Assembly (NCBI RefSeq): GCF_000739375.1
Contig: NZ_CP006704.1
Coordinates: 3,286,001-3,350,000 of the forward strand
DNA from: Comamonas testosteroni TK102
GTDB taxonomy: Bacteria; Pseudomonadota; Gammaproteobacteria; Burkholderiales; Burkholderiaceae_C
Reading direction: 5' to 3'
DNA length: 64,000 bases
Below are positions 8,836 through 17,883 of the stretch, piece by piece. The translations under genes and the position numbers were made by a program. How positions within the stretch are numbered: position 1 is the stretch's first letter; each line of letters begins with the position of its first letter. Below the pieces are notes generated by a model. It saw only the letters and a program-made list of their open reading frames with translations. It was not told the DNA's origin and did no database searches.

Positions 8836-10125
8836 TCAGGCGCGGGCGGCCTCGGCCATGATCACGGGCTGGGCTGCCGAGTCCGTGGAAGACTCCGGAG
8901 CTTCATCGCCTTCCCATTTGGCCACCACGGCAGTGGCAATGGCGTTGCCCAGCACATTGGTCAGGGTGCGACCCATGTCCAGGAAGTGGTCGATGCCCAG
9001 AATCAGCAGGATGCCGGCTTCCGGCAAACCGAACATGGGCAGCACGGCAGCCACCACCACCAGCGAGGCGCGCGGCACGCCGGCAATGCCCTTGCTGGAA
9101 ATCATCAGCACCAGCAGCATGGTCAGCTGTGCGGTCAGCGACATCTCGATGCCATAGGCCTGAGAGATGAAGATGGCCAGAAAGGTGGTGTAGATCATGG
9201 AGCCGTCGAGGTTGAACGAGTAACCCAGCGGTAGCACAAAACCGGTGATGCGTGGCTTGATGCCGAATTTCTCCAGCTGCTCCATGAGCTTGGGCAGCGT
9301 GGATTCGCTGCTGGCCGTGAAAAAGCCCACCAGCACCGGGCCGCGAATCAGCGACAGCAGACGGAAGACATCCTTGCCCAGCACCACATAGCCGGCACCG
9401 ATGAGCAGCACCCACAGCGCGGCCAGCGCAATATAAAAGCCCAGCAGGAACTTGCCGAACACCAGCAGCATGCCTAGTCCGTGGGTGGCAATGGTGCCGG
9501 CGACAGAGCCGAACACGCCCACGGGCGCAAAGCGCATCACATATTCGGTCACGCGCAGCATGACATGCGAGGTCTCTTCCATCAGATCGACCAGCATGTG
9601 CTTTCTCTGGTGGTTCAGATAGCCCAGGGCAATACCGAAGAACAGCGCGAACACGAGGATCTGCAACACCTCATTGGTGGCCATGGCCTCGAAGATGTTC
9701 TTGGGAAAGACATGGGTGATGAAATCCTTGAAGTTCAGCGCACCGGTCTTCAGACCCAGGCTCTCGGCATTCGTGGGAAGCTCCACGGTCAGGCCGTGGC
9801 CGGGTTGCAGCACATTGGCAAACACCAGACCCAGAAACAGCGAGCAGAACGAAGCCGCGATAAACCAGCCCAGCGCACGACCACCCACGCGGCCCACGGA
9901 ACCGGCATCGCCCATATTGGCCAGGCCCGCCACCAGCGTGGCAAACACCAGGGGCGCGATGATCATCTTGATCATGCGCAGGAATACGTCGGTGAGAATG
10001 CCGAAATAGCCGGCAATATCTTTGGCAGTCTCCGGTGTCGCGGCGTTGGCGTGGACGAGATAGCCCACGACCACACCCAGAACCATGGCCAGCAGAACCA
10101 TGATGGTCAGGCGATTGGATTTCAT
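8836..10125 (-). CDS. dctA: C4-dicarboxylate/proton symporter DctA
   Basis: This is a 429-residue member of the dicarboxylate/amino acid:cation symporter (DAACS) family, which imports succinate, fumarate and malate. Family marks: the N-terminal MKSNRLTIMVLLAMVLGVVVGY, FLRMIKMIIAPLVFATLV, the re-entrant FTASSESTLPKLMEQLEKFG, the substrate/cation motif GYSFNLDGSMIYTTF, and SSKGIAGVPRASLVV. The ATG at 10125 is preferred over the upstream in-frame start at 10230, whose extra 35 residues are unlike the family. Expression probably depends on sigma-54 and DctD. Confidence 0.92.
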   Translation of the reverse strand: MKSNRLTIMVLLAMVLGVVVGYLVHANAATPETAKDIAGYFGILTDVFLRMIKMIIAPLVFATLVAGLANMGDAGSVGRVGGRALGWFIAASFCSLFLGLVFANVLQPGHGLTVELPTNAESLGLKTGALNFKDFITHVFPKNIFEAMATNEVLQILVFALFFGIALGYLNHQRKHMLVDLMEETSHVMLRVTEYVMRFAPVGVFGSVAGTIATHGLGMLLVFGKFLLGFYIALAALWVLLIGAGYVVLGKDVFRLLSLIRGPVLVGFFTASSESTLPKLMEQLEKFGIKPRITGFVLPLGYSFNLDGSMIYTTFLAIFISQAYGIEMSLTAQLTMLLVLMISSKGIAGVPRASLVVVAAVLPMFGLPEAGILLILGIDHFLDMGRTLTNVLGNAIATAVVAKWEGDEAPESSTDSAAQPVIMAEAARA

Positions 10126-10302
10126 TTCTTGGAATCTTGGTATGCGTTGTTTGAGTCGCTGCCGGAATCCAGGCCTTGCAGGCACCGGGTTCTGACAGCG
10201 ACAACAAACCGAGACGGACCGCCGACGCAACCGAGGTTTCGTCAGCCAGGTCCAGCCCCAGTCTCACTTGGTCAGCCGCAGCGAAGCGGCGTGCCGTCCT
10301 TT

Positions 10303-10319
10303 AAGCACATACCGTGCCA
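10303..10319 (-). promoter_or_regulatory. sigma-54 (-24/-12) promoter of dctA
   Basis: On the minus strand the sequence reads TGGCACGGTATGTGCTT. It has the invariant -24 GG and -12 GC separated by 10 nt, and 6-7 bases of the TGGCACG block are perfect; only the first T of the TTGC block is changed. It points at dctA, leaving an untranslated leader of roughly 170 nt. The expected activator, DctD, is encoded downstream. Confidence 0.8.
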
Positions 10320-10381
10320 GCCAACAGATCACAGCCAAGTCTTTGATTTGCTTATATTCAAAATACTTTTTTGCATAACAA

Positions 10382-10399
10382 GAATCGGATTTCCGGACA
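10382..10399 (-). promoter_or_regulatory. promoter-proximal DctD-type upstream activating dyad
   Basis: On the minus strand this reads TGTCCGGAAATCCGATTC, an imperfect dyad around CGGAAATCCG. It shares 12 of 18 positions with the perfect dyad centred 31 bp (three helical turns) further upstream. It lies about 85 bp upstream of the -12 element, a normal distance for an enhancer bound by an NtrC-type activator. Assignment to DctD is inferred from position and pairing. Confidence 0.65.
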
Positions 10400-10412
10400 G
10401 CACCCGGACAGA

Positions 10413-10430
10413 TGTACGGAATTCCGAACA
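10413..10430 (-). promoter_or_regulatory. promoter-distal DctD-type upstream activating dyad
   Basis: The sequence TGTACGGAATTCCGAACA is a near-perfect palindrome (TGT-n-CGGAATTCCG-n-ACA). With its partner at 10382-10399 it forms a phased tandem pair about 115 bp upstream of the -12 box of the sigma-54 promoter. It sits just past the stop codon of the thioesterase gene. Confidence 0.65.
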
Positions 10431-10434
10431 ATAC

Positions 10435-10857
10435 TCAGGCTGTGACTGCCGAACGTATCCAGTCCGGCAGCGCAGCGGCTTTCTGCCTGGGAAAGTCCAC
10501 CCAGATCACCGTGCCTCCGCCGGCGGCGCAAATGACTCCCGGCTGTGCCACACGCTCCATCGTGGCCCAGGTCTCGAACGTGGTGCGCGCGGGATCGCTG
10601 ACAAACATCTTGAGCAGCACCTCGTCGGGATAGGCCAGCTGCTGATAGAAATTGCAGAAGGCGTTGACGATGACCGGCCCCTGCCCTGCGGGATCCGGAT
10701 TCAGACCCATGCCGCGCATCCAGTCGATACGGGCAGTCTCCAGGTAACGGAAGTACTGTGCATTGTTGACATGGCCCATGGCGTCCATATCACCCCAGCG
10801 CACGGGAAAGCGCGTTTCATAGACCTGTTTCTTGTGCTCTGGCAACTCGATTTTCAT
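10435..10857 (-). CDS. acyl-CoA thioesterase, hotdog fold (4-hydroxybenzoyl-CoA thioesterase-like)
   Basis: At 140 residues this is the normal size for a single-hotdog thioesterase. The catalytic segment RWGDMDAMGHVNNAQYFRYLETARIDWM contains the D-x-x-G-H-V-N motif with the active Asp. The strands VIVNAFCNFYQQLAYPDEVLLKMFV and GGGTVIWVDFPRQKAAALP complete the fold. It would hydrolyse an acyl-CoA in the cytoplasm; the acyl chain cannot be predicted. It is likely a single-gene unit, transcribed away from the ETF-QO gene at 11118. Confidence 0.85.
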   Translation of the reverse strand: MKIELPEHKKQVYETRFPVRWGDMDAMGHVNNAQYFRYLETARIDWMRGMGLNPDPAGQGPVIVNAFCNFYQQLAYPDEVLLKMFVSDPARTTFETWATMERVAQPGVICAAGGGTVIWVDFPRQKAAALPDWIRSAVTA

Positions 10858-11117
10858 GCCGCTATGTCTCCTGATTGAACGAGGTCTGCAACTGCCTCAT
10901 CATCCCCTTGTTCTAGTTTCTTTGAGGGATGGCGTGCCCCGGGGGGAGCACTAGCCTATGGACTTTGCCGCAACACTGATTGATGCGCTGTCGCCAAATC
11001 TGCACGGTCGTGCCGGACTGTCAGCATAGAATCGCCCGCATCGTGGTTTTTGCAGACGCACCTGCCAAAGCCGCGCACGCCAGTTTTCCCAATCCAATAT
11101 CAAGCGAGACTTTCCCG

Positions 11118-12821
11118 ATGACAAACGAAGAGATCCTGGCCCAGTACGGCCCGCGAGAGGCCATGGAATATGACGTGGTCGTGGTCGGTGGAGGCCCAGG
11201 CGGCCTGGCCACTGCCATTCGCCTCAAGCAGCTGGCGGCCGAAAAAGGTCAGGATGTCTCCGTGGTCGTGCTGGAAAAAGGCTCGGAGCCCGGAGCCCAT
11301 ACTCTCTCGGGCGCCATCATGGATCCTCGCGCTCTGACCGAACTGATCCCCGACTGGAAGGAAAAAGGGGCCCCCCTGAACCAGCCGGTGACCGAAGACG
11401 CCATGGTCTTCCTCGGCGAGAAGAGCTCTCTGCGCACGCCCAACTGGCTGCTGCCCAAGTGCTTTCATAACGAAGGCAACTACATTGTTCGCCTGGGCTT
11501 TGTCACCAAGTGGCTGGCGGAACAGGCCGAAGCCCTGGGCGTGGAAATCTTCCCCGGCTTCACGGCCGCCGAAGTGCTCTACAACGAGGACGGCTCCGTC
11601 AAGGGCGTGGCCACCGGCAATATGGGCATCAGCAAGGAAGGCGAGCCCACGGGCGACTTCCAGCTGGGCATGGAGCTGCACGGCAAGTACACCATCTTTG
11701 CCGAAGGTGCGCGCGGCCATCTGGGCAAGCAGGTCATCGCCAAGTATTCGCTGGACGCCAACCGCGACCCGCAGACTTACGGTCTGGGCATCAAGGAACT
11801 CTGGGAGATCGACCCCCAGCGTCACAAACCCGGCATGGTGCTGCACACTGCCGGCTGGCCCATGAAGAGCGACACCTACGGTGGTGCCTTCCTCTATCAC
11901 CTGGAAGACAATCTGGTCACGCTGGGCTTCATCACCGGTCTGGACTACTCCAACCCCTATCTGTCTCCGTTCGAGGAGATGCAGCGCTGGAAGACCCATC
12001 CCAATATCCGCTACTACCTGGAAGGCGACGAAGCCAAGGGCATCAAGCCCGCCAAGCGCATCAGCTACGGTGCGCGCGCCATCACGGCCGGCGGCATCTC
12101 CAGCCTGCCCCGCTTTGTCTTTCCCGGTGGAGCATTGGTGGGCTGCGAAGCCGGCTTCCTCAATGTCAGCCGCATCAAGGGCAGCCATGCCGCGATCAAG
12201 ACCGGCATGCTGGCCGCCGAAGCCGCCTACGCCGCCATCGTCGCCGGTCGCCAGGGCGACGAGCTGACGGCCTATACCTATGCGTTCGAGAACAGCTGGC
12301 TCTATGAAGAGCTGTGGAAGGCGCGCAACTTCAAGGCCTGGTTCAAGAAGGGTCTGACCACGGCCACCGTGATGAACGGCCTGGAGCAGTTCGTGCTGCG
12401 CGGCAATATCCCCTGGACGCTGCATCGCAACAAGCCCGACCACGCCTATCTCAAGCCCGCCGACGAGTGCACCCCCATCGAGTACCCCAAGCCCGACGGC
12501 AAGCTGACCTTCGACCGCCTCTCCAGCGTGTTCATCAGCAGCACCAATCATGCGGAGAACCAGCCGGCCCACCTGACGCTCAAGGACGCCAGCGTTCCTG
12601 TCGCCGTGAACCTGACCAAGTTCGCCGGCCCCGAGCAGCGCTACTGCCCCGCAGGCGTGTATGAGTTCGTGGAGGACGAGGCCGATGCCGGCAAGCAGCG
12701 TCTGCAGATCAATGCGCAGAACTGCGTGCACTGCAAGACCTGCGACATCAAGGATCCGACGCAAAACATCGTCTGGGTCACACCCGAAGGCGGAGGCGGC
12801 CCCAACTACTCGGGCATGTAA
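11118..12821 (+). CDS. electron transfer flavoprotein-ubiquinone oxidoreductase
   Basis: This 567-residue enzyme passes electrons from ETF, and hence from acyl-CoA and amino-acid dehydrogenases, to the ubiquinone pool. It starts MTNEEILAQYGPREAMEYDVVVVGGGPGGLATA, with the FAD dinucleotide motif. The middle carries the ETF-QO signatures GAHTLSGAIMDPRAL, EGARGHLGKQVI and HTAGWPMKSDTYGGAFLYH. The C-terminus holds the 4Fe-4S ligands (CPAGVYEF and CVHCKTCDIKDPTQNI). I chose the ATG at 11118; longer in-frame starts lack similarity. It is monocistronic with a strong terminator 50 bp downstream. Confidence 0.93.
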   Translation: MTNEEILAQYGPREAMEYDVVVVGGGPGGLATAIRLKQLAAEKGQDVSVVVLEKGSEPGAHTLSGAIMDPRALTELIPDWKEKGAPLNQPVTEDAMVFLGEKSSLRTPNWLLPKCFHNEGNYIVRLGFVTKWLAEQAEALGVEIFPGFTAAEVLYNEDGSVKGVATGNMGISKEGEPTGDFQLGMELHGKYTIFAEGARGHLGKQVIAKYSLDANRDPQTYGLGIKELWEIDPQRHKPGMVLHTAGWPMKSDTYGGAFLYHLEDNLVTLGFITGLDYSNPYLSPFEEMQRWKTHPNIRYYLEGDEAKGIKPAKRISYGARAITAGGISSLPRFVFPGGALVGCEAGFLNVSRIKGSHAAIKTGMLAAEAAYAAIVAGRQGDELTAYTYAFENSWLYEELWKARNFKAWFKKGLTTATVMNGLEQFVLRGNIPWTLHRNKPDHAYLKPADECTPIEYPKPDGKLTFDRLSSVFISSTNHAENQPAHLTLKDASVPVAVNLTKFAGPEQRYCPAGVYEFVEDEADAGKQRLQINAQNCVHCKTCDIKDPTQNIVWVTPEGGGGPNYSGM

Positions 12822-12870
12822 GCCATGCGATGGCATTCGGCGGCAGCCGCTGCCGGATGCACTCCCCAAA

Positions 12871-12904
12871 AGCCTGCGCCAGTTCCGACTGCGCAGGCTT
12901 TTTT
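12871..12904 (+). terminator. Rho-independent terminator of ETF-QO gene
   Basis: A 9-bp perfect stem (AGCCTGCGC / GCGCAGGCT) with an 11-nt loop is followed by a run of six T residues. Confidence 0.85.
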
Positions 12905-13358
12905 CATGGGCTGAATGTTTTTAGCAACGCAGCCCGTCAAATGCCCACAAATTTGCAGCATCCTGAAAATTCTCAGGCCACAGCAAGGGCCGTGAATCTC
13001 CCAATGGAGATCGGCTTGCGGCCGGGAAGGCGCTGCGACCAAAAAACAGGCAATCGCCTCAATATCCTTGACCTGGGCAAATCAAACGCAGGAAAAATGC
13101 AGTAAAAAGCAGAAACCCTGCCCCACTCAACGCAATATTGCGCGCCATTGAATAGCATCCGCACACACAAACACCAGTCAAATAGCGCTTTGCGCAGCTT
13201 TCATGCCATTTTTTCGCGATCATCGTATAGGGATAAACAAGGTTATCTCAATTGCGAAGACAGCCAGATCGGTGCAGTAGACTTTGCCGCGAGGCGACGC
13301 GCATCGAGTCCTGCCGTCTTAATTCACCTGGAACACACAACAAACGCTGGAGATACAC
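12905..13358. other. intergenic region upstream of the ABC importer
   Basis: This is about 450 bp with no convincing reading frame. AT content rises near 13070-13260, as expected for a promoter region of the importer operon. I see no riboswitch-like fold or repeat I can name. Confidence 0.5.
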
Positions 13359-14327
13359 ATGAAGCAGCTGTCCTTGGCCCGCATGGGCGCACTGGCCCTG
13401 GCAATTTCCGCCATGTCGGGTGCCTATGCCGCCGACACCAAGTCCGTGGCCGTGACCGCCATTGTTGAACACCCTGCCCTGGATGCGGTGCGTGACGGCG
13501 TCAAGGACGCCCTGAAGGCTGCCGGCTACGAAGAAGGCAAGGCCCTGAAGTGGCAGTACCAGAGCGCACAGGGCAATACCGGTACAGCAGCCCAGATCGC
13601 CCGCAAGTTCGTGGGTGACAAGCCTGACGCCATCGTCGCCATCGCCACGCCTTCCGCTCAGGCCGTGATCGCGTCGACCAAGACCGTGCCCGTGGTGTTC
13701 TCGGCCGTGACCGACCCCGTGGCCGCCAAGCTGGTCCCCAGCTGGGAGCCTTCCAAGAACAACGTGACCGGCGTGTCCGACCTGCTGGCACTCGACAAGC
13801 AGATGGAACTGGTCAAGCAGGTCGTGCCCAATGCCAAGCGCATCGGCATGGTCTACAACCCCGGCGAAGCCAACTCCGCCGTGGTCGTCAAGGAGTTGCA
13901 GGCCCTGCTGCCCAAGATGGGTTGGACCCTGGTGACCGCTGCCGCGCCCCGCTCGGTGGACGTCTCCAGCGCCGCACGCTCGCTGGTGGGCAAGGTCGAT
14001 GTGATCTACACCAACACCGACAACAACGTGGTGTCGGCCTACGAATCGCTGGTCAAGGTGGGCCAGGACGCCAAGATTCCTCTGGTGGCCTCTGACACCG
14101 ACTCCGTCAAGCGCGGCGCCGTGGCTGCCTACGGCATCAACTACCGCGACCTGGGTGAACAGACCGGGCGCATGGTGGTGCGCATTCTCAAGGGCGAAAA
14201 GCCCGGCGACATCAAGCCCGAAGTCTCCACCAAAATGGAACTGTTCGTGAATCCCGGCGCTGCCGAAAAGCAAGGCGTGAAGCTGTCCGACGCGCTGATC
14301 AAGTCCGCTGCGACCGTGGTCAAGTAA
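13359..14327 (+). CDS. ABC transporter periplasmic substrate-binding protein (TrpX/DUF534 type)
   Basis: The 322-residue protein has a signal peptide (MKQLSLARMGALALAISAMSGAYA, cleavage after AYA). It then has the ABC_sub_bind architecture: VAVTAIVEHPALDAVRDGVKDALKAAGY, FVGDKPDAIVAIATPSAQA, the hinge VPVVFSAVTDPVAAKLV and a second lobe with VDVIYTNTDNNVVSAYESLV. This family feeds importers often annotated for tryptophan/tyrosine-like substrates. It is the first gene of an operon with the permease (14442) and ATPase (15350). The true ligand cannot be read from the sequence. Confidence 0.85.
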   Translation: MKQLSLARMGALALAISAMSGAYAADTKSVAVTAIVEHPALDAVRDGVKDALKAAGYEEGKALKWQYQSAQGNTGTAAQIARKFVGDKPDAIVAIATPSAQAVIASTKTVPVVFSAVTDPVAAKLVPSWEPSKNNVTGVSDLLALDKQMELVKQVVPNAKRIGMVYNPGEANSAVVVKELQALLPKMGWTLVTAAAPRSVDVSSAARSLVGKVDVIYTNTDNNVVSAYESLVKVGQDAKIPLVASDTDSVKRGAVAAYGINYRDLGEQTGRMVVRILKGEKPGDIKPEVSTKMELFVNPGAAEKQGVKLSDALIKSAATVVK

Positions 14328-14441
14328 TCCACTCCCCTGTCGCCAGCACTGCCACCAGGCAGTGCCAGCGCAGCGGCAGGTGCCGTGGCAACATGGCCCT
14401 GCCGATTTTTTTAGACGTTTGCCGCGCCTGTCGCTCTCTCT

Positions 14442-15326
14442 ATGTCTTTATTTTCCATCCTCGGTGCCATTGAAATTGGCCTGATCTTCAGCCTGGTGGC
14501 GCTGGGCGTCTTCATCTCCTTTCGCTTGCTGCGTTTTCCCGATCTGACGGTCGACGGCAGCTTCCCCCTCGGTGGTGCGGTCTGCGCCATCCTGATTTCC
14601 TCGGGCACCAACCCCTGGCTGGCCACGCTGGCCGGCACGGCTGCCGGTGCCGTGGCCGGCTTCATCACGGGCTGGCTCAACGTCAAGCTCAAGATCATGG
14701 ACCTGCTGGCCTCCATCCTGATGATGATCGGCCTGTACTCGGTGAATCTGCGCATCATGGGCGGCCCCAACGTGCCGCTGATCAACGAACCCACGCTGTT
14801 CACCATGCTGCAGCCGGCCAACATTGACGACTATGTGATGCGCCCGCTCATCATGCTCGGCTTCGTCATCGTGGCCAAGCTGGCTCTGGACTGGTTCTTT
14901 GCCACCGAGCGCGGCCTGGCCATCCGTTCCACGGGCTCCAACGCCCGCATGGCCCGCGCCCAGGGCGTCAACACCGGCGCCATGATCTTGCTGGGCATGG
15001 CGATCTCCAACGGCCTGGTCGGCCTGGCAGGCGCACTGTTCGTGCAGACCCAGGGCGGCTCCGACATCTCCATGGGCATCGGCACCATCGTCATCGGTCT
15101 GGCGGCCGTGATCGTGGGCGAGACCATACTGCCTTCGCGCAAGATCATCTGGGCTACGCTGGCCGTGGTACTTGGCGCCGTGGTCTACCGCTTCTTCATC
15201 GCGGCAGCCCTCAATATCGATGCCATCGGCCTGAAGGCGCAGGATCTGAACCTGGTGACGGCAGTGCTGGTGACCATCGCACTGGTGATTCCGCAAATCA
15301 AGAAAAAGCTGAGCAAGCGCAAGTAA
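14442..15326 (+). CDS. ABC transporter permease (TrpY type)
   Basis: This 294-residue integral membrane protein has about eight hydrophobic helices. It opens MSLFSILGAIEIGLIFSLVALGVFISFRLLRFPDLTVDGSFPLGGAV, characteristic of the branched-chain-like permease family paired with DUF534 binding proteins. LAIRSTGSNARMARAQGVNT in the central cytoplasmic loop is the likely ATPase-coupling region. It lies 114 bp after the binding protein and 23 bp before the ATPase. Confidence 0.88.
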   Translation: MSLFSILGAIEIGLIFSLVALGVFISFRLLRFPDLTVDGSFPLGGAVCAILISSGTNPWLATLAGTAAGAVAGFITGWLNVKLKIMDLLASILMMIGLYSVNLRIMGGPNVPLINEPTLFTMLQPANIDDYVMRPLIMLGFVIVAKLALDWFFATERGLAIRSTGSNARMARAQGVNTGAMILLGMAISNGLVGLAGALFVQTQGGSDISMGIGTIVIGLAAVIVGETILPSRKIIWATLAVVLGAVVYRFFIAAALNIDAIGLKAQDLNLVTAVLVTIALVIPQIKKKLSKRK

Positions 15327-15349
15327 GAAGAAGGACGGCGGAGAACACC

Positions 15350-16144
15350 ATGCTGAACGCACAAAACCTCGAACTCACCTTCAACCCTGGCACGCCGATC
15401 GAAACCCGCGCGCTGCGCGGCCTGTCGCTGTCGATTCCCGACGGTCAGTTTGTGACCGTCATCGGCTCCAACGGCGCAGGCAAGTCCACGTTTCTGAACT
15501 GCGTCTCGGGCGACCAGAGCGTGGACAAGGGCAAGATCGAAATTGCCGGCATCGACATGACGCGCATGCCGGTATGGTCCCGCTCCAAGCAGGTGGCCCG
15601 GGTGTTCCAGGACCCCATGGCCGGCACCTGTGAAGACCTGTCCATCGAAGAAAACATGGCACTGGCGCACGAGCGCGGCAACTTCCGCGGCTTGTCCAAG
15701 GCCGTAAAAGCCAGCAATCGCGATCTGTATCGCGAGCGCCTGGCCACGCTGGGTCTGGGCCTGGAAAACCGCCTGACCGACCGCATCGGCCTGCTCTCGG
15801 GCGGACAGCGTCAGGCCGTGAGCCTGCTGATGGCGGCGCTGCAGCCTTCGCGCATTCTGCTGCTGGACGAGCACACTGCCGCTCTGGACCCACGCACCGC
15901 CGACTTTGTGCTGCAGCTGACAGCGCGCATCGTGCAGGAAGCCAATCTGACCACCATGATGGTGACGCACAGCATGCGCCAGGCGCTGGATGTGGGCACG
16001 CGTACCGTCATGCTGCACCAGGGCAATGTGGTGCTGGACGTCAGCGGCGAAGAGCGATCCAGGATGGATGTGCCCGACCTGCTGCACATGTTCGAGAAGG
16101 TGCGCGGCGAAAAGCTGGCCGACGATGCATTGCTGCTGAGCTGA
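15350..16144 (+). CDS. ABC transporter ATP-binding protein
   Basis: The 264-residue ATPase has all expected motifs: Walker A GSNGAGKST (about residues 39-47), Q-loop RVFQDPMAG, signature LSGGQRQAVSLL, Walker B RILLLDEHTAALDP and switch histidine MVTHSM. It energises the importer formed with the two preceding genes. The operon ends at the hairpin at 16163-16203. Confidence 0.9.
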   Translation: MLNAQNLELTFNPGTPIETRALRGLSLSIPDGQFVTVIGSNGAGKSTFLNCVSGDQSVDKGKIEIAGIDMTRMPVWSRSKQVARVFQDPMAGTCEDLSIEENMALAHERGNFRGLSKAVKASNRDLYRERLATLGLGLENRLTDRIGLLSGGQRQAVSLLMAALQPSRILLLDEHTAALDPRTADFVLQLTARIVQEANLTTMMVTHSMRQALDVGTRTVMLHQGNVVLDVSGEERSRMDVPDLLHMFEKVRGEKLADDALLLS

Positions 16145-16162
16145 GCCAGAAACCATCAAAGC

Positions 16163-16203
16163 AATAGCTGCTAACGCTTTATCCATAAGCGTTAGCAGCT
16201 ATT
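16163..16203. terminator. 17-bp perfect hairpin, bidirectional terminator / dispersed repeat
   Basis: A 17-bp perfect inverted repeat (left arm AATAGCTGCTAACGCTT, 7-nt loop) lies between the convergent ABC operon and the MFS gene. It is followed by TTTTC on the plus side. Related AGCGCTAG-type inverted repeats occur at 28468-28533, so it may also be a member of a dispersed palindromic family. Confidence 0.75.
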
Positions 16204-16219
16204 TTCATATCAATTCAAC

Positions 16220-17686
16220 TCAGCCAAGCTGAGGCTTCGGCTCATGAACCAGCGGCCTGCGCCCCATGAGCGCACAGACCAGCAAGGCCACCAGAGCAAT
16301 CAGCGCGGTGCCCCATTCCGCATTCTGCAGACCCAGGGCATTGGCCTGCTGCAGCGCCTGGGCACTTGCCGAACCCGTGGCCTGCACCTGAGCCACCGGC
16401 ACGGCTGCCACCATCACCAGCACGGCCAGCCCCAGTGCCGCCCCCACCTGCTGGGCCGTGGCGGCCACACCGGAAGCCACCCCCTGGTGCTGCGGCGCAA
16501 TGCCCTCGCCCACCAAAACCCACATGCCGGTCCAGCTGGCACCCTGGCCTATGCTCATCACGATGAAGCCCGGCACCAGCCACCAGTAATTGCCGGCCAG
16601 CGGCAGCACGGCGGCGGTCCAGACCAGGCCCGCCAGTCCTGCAGCCCAGCCGCCCATCAGCACAAAGCGGGCGCTGTGGCGCGCCAGACCGCGCTCGGCG
16701 CAGCGAATACCCACGGCACAGGCGATGGTGGGCAGCACAAAGGCCAGCCCGGCCTGCAGCGGGCTCCAGCCCAGCACCTGCTGAAAGTACAAACCCAGAA
16801 AGTAGTACTGCACGCCGTAGCAGCTCATGAACAGCAGTGTCAGCAGCATGGCATGCCGCAGGCTGCGTACCTTCAGCATGACCAGCGGCACCAGCGGCGC
16901 GCCCACCTGTTTTTCAATGACAAAGAATGCCGTCAGCGCCAACGCAGCCAGCAGCACCAACGCCAGCGTACGCCCGTCCAGCCAGCCCCATTGCGGGCCT
17001 TGCACCAGGGCCGTGACCAGCAGACAGCTGCCCAGCGTCACGCTGATGCAACCGGCCACATCAAAGCGGCGCTGATGACGCGGCACGCAGGGCATCGCAG
17101 GCAGGTAGCGCAGCGCAGCTACAGCACAAGGCCAGGCAATCGGCACCAAGACCCACAGCACCCACTTCCAGCCCAGTAACTGGGTCAGCACGCCGCCCAG
17201 CAAGGCCCCAGCCGCCAGGCCCCCGGCGCTGGCCGTGCTCCACACGGCCAGCGCCCGATTGCGCTCGGCACCGGGGCGATACAAGATGTTGATCATGGCC
17301 AGTGTGGCCGGGAACAGCAGCGCCGCCCCCACGCCCTGGGCCGCACGCGCCGCGATCAGCAGCCAGGCGTCGGTGGCAAAGCCACCGGCCAGTGACGCCA
17401 GCCCGAACAAGGCCATGGCTGCTATGTACATGCGGCGCTGGCCGAGCAAGTCGGCGCAGCGCCCGCCCAGCAACAGGCAACCGCCAAAAGCCACGCTATA
17501 GCCGCTGATCACCCACTGCAGATGGTGGGCAGGCAGTTGCAGGTGCTGGCCCATGGAGTCCAGCGCCACAAACACAATCGTCGCATCCAGCGCAATCAAC
17601 AACTGCGCCAGCGACAACAGGACCAGCGCTGCACGCGGATAGCGCAGGCTGGGCAGGGCTGGCAACTTGTCTTTCTCTTGATCCAT
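16220..17686 (-). CDS. MFS transporter, DHA2 (14-helix drug:proton antiporter) family
   Basis: This is about 488 residues, the length expected of 14-TM DHA2 pumps. ALVLLSLAQLLIALDATIVFVALDSMG is helix 1 with the conserved LDxTIVxVAL motif C-like segment. GGRCADLLGQRRMYIAA is the motif A loop, and MINILYRPGAERNRALAVWS follows. The start at 17686 (MDQEKDKLPAL) has a GAGGA ribosome binding site 8 nt upstream; a second ATG at 17701 would add five residues. It is transcribed divergently from a LysR-type regulator, which is the probable controller. Confidence 0.85.
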   Translation of the reverse strand: MDQEKDKLPALPSLRYPRAALVLLSLAQLLIALDATIVFVALDSMGQHLQLPAHHLQWVISGYSVAFGGCLLLGGRCADLLGQRRMYIAAMALFGLASLAGGFATDAWLLIAARAAQGVGAALLFPATLAMINILYRPGAERNRALAVWSTASAGGLAAGALLGGVLTQLLGWKWVLWVLVPIAWPCAVAALRYLPAMPCVPRHQRRFDVAGCISVTLGSCLLVTALVQGPQWGWLDGRTLALVLLAALALTAFFVIEKQVGAPLVPLVMLKVRSLRHAMLLTLLFMSCYGVQYYFLGLYFQQVLGWSPLQAGLAFVLPTIACAVGIRCAERGLARHSARFVLMGGWAAGLAGLVWTAAVLPLAGNYWWLVPGFIVMSIGQGASWTGMWVLVGEGIAPQHQGVASGVAATAQQVGAALGLAVLVMVAAVPVAQVQATGSASAQALQQANALGLQNAEWGTALIALVALLVCALMGRRPLVHEPKPQLG

Positions 17687-17828
17687 CACATCGGTCCTCA
17701 TTCTCGAAAAGGAGCGGCTGCTCGCCTCATCGCTGCGGCGGGCGTGAGTGCTCCAAAGCGTGCTGCATTGCAGGTACAGCGTGAATGACCGGTCAGGCAG
17801 ACATCGTATTTAATTCAAGGATGTAGAT

Positions 17829-17847
17829 AAACATGAAAATCATGTTT
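17829..17847. promoter_or_regulatory. inverted repeat in MFS/LysR divergent promoter
   Basis: AAACATGA-AAA-TCATGTTT is a perfect 8-bp inverted repeat 37 bp before the LysR start codon, inside the AT-rich spacer between the divergent genes. It is a reasonable LysR-type binding site; function is inferred from position only. Confidence 0.5.
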
Positions 17848-17883
17848 AATTTATGCATATACGCATTAATCTGCAGAAGAACC

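Noticed and set aside
11100..12869. A 589-codon minus-strand frame opposite the ETF-QO gene
   Set aside because: Antisense shadow; composition follows from codon bias of the real gene.
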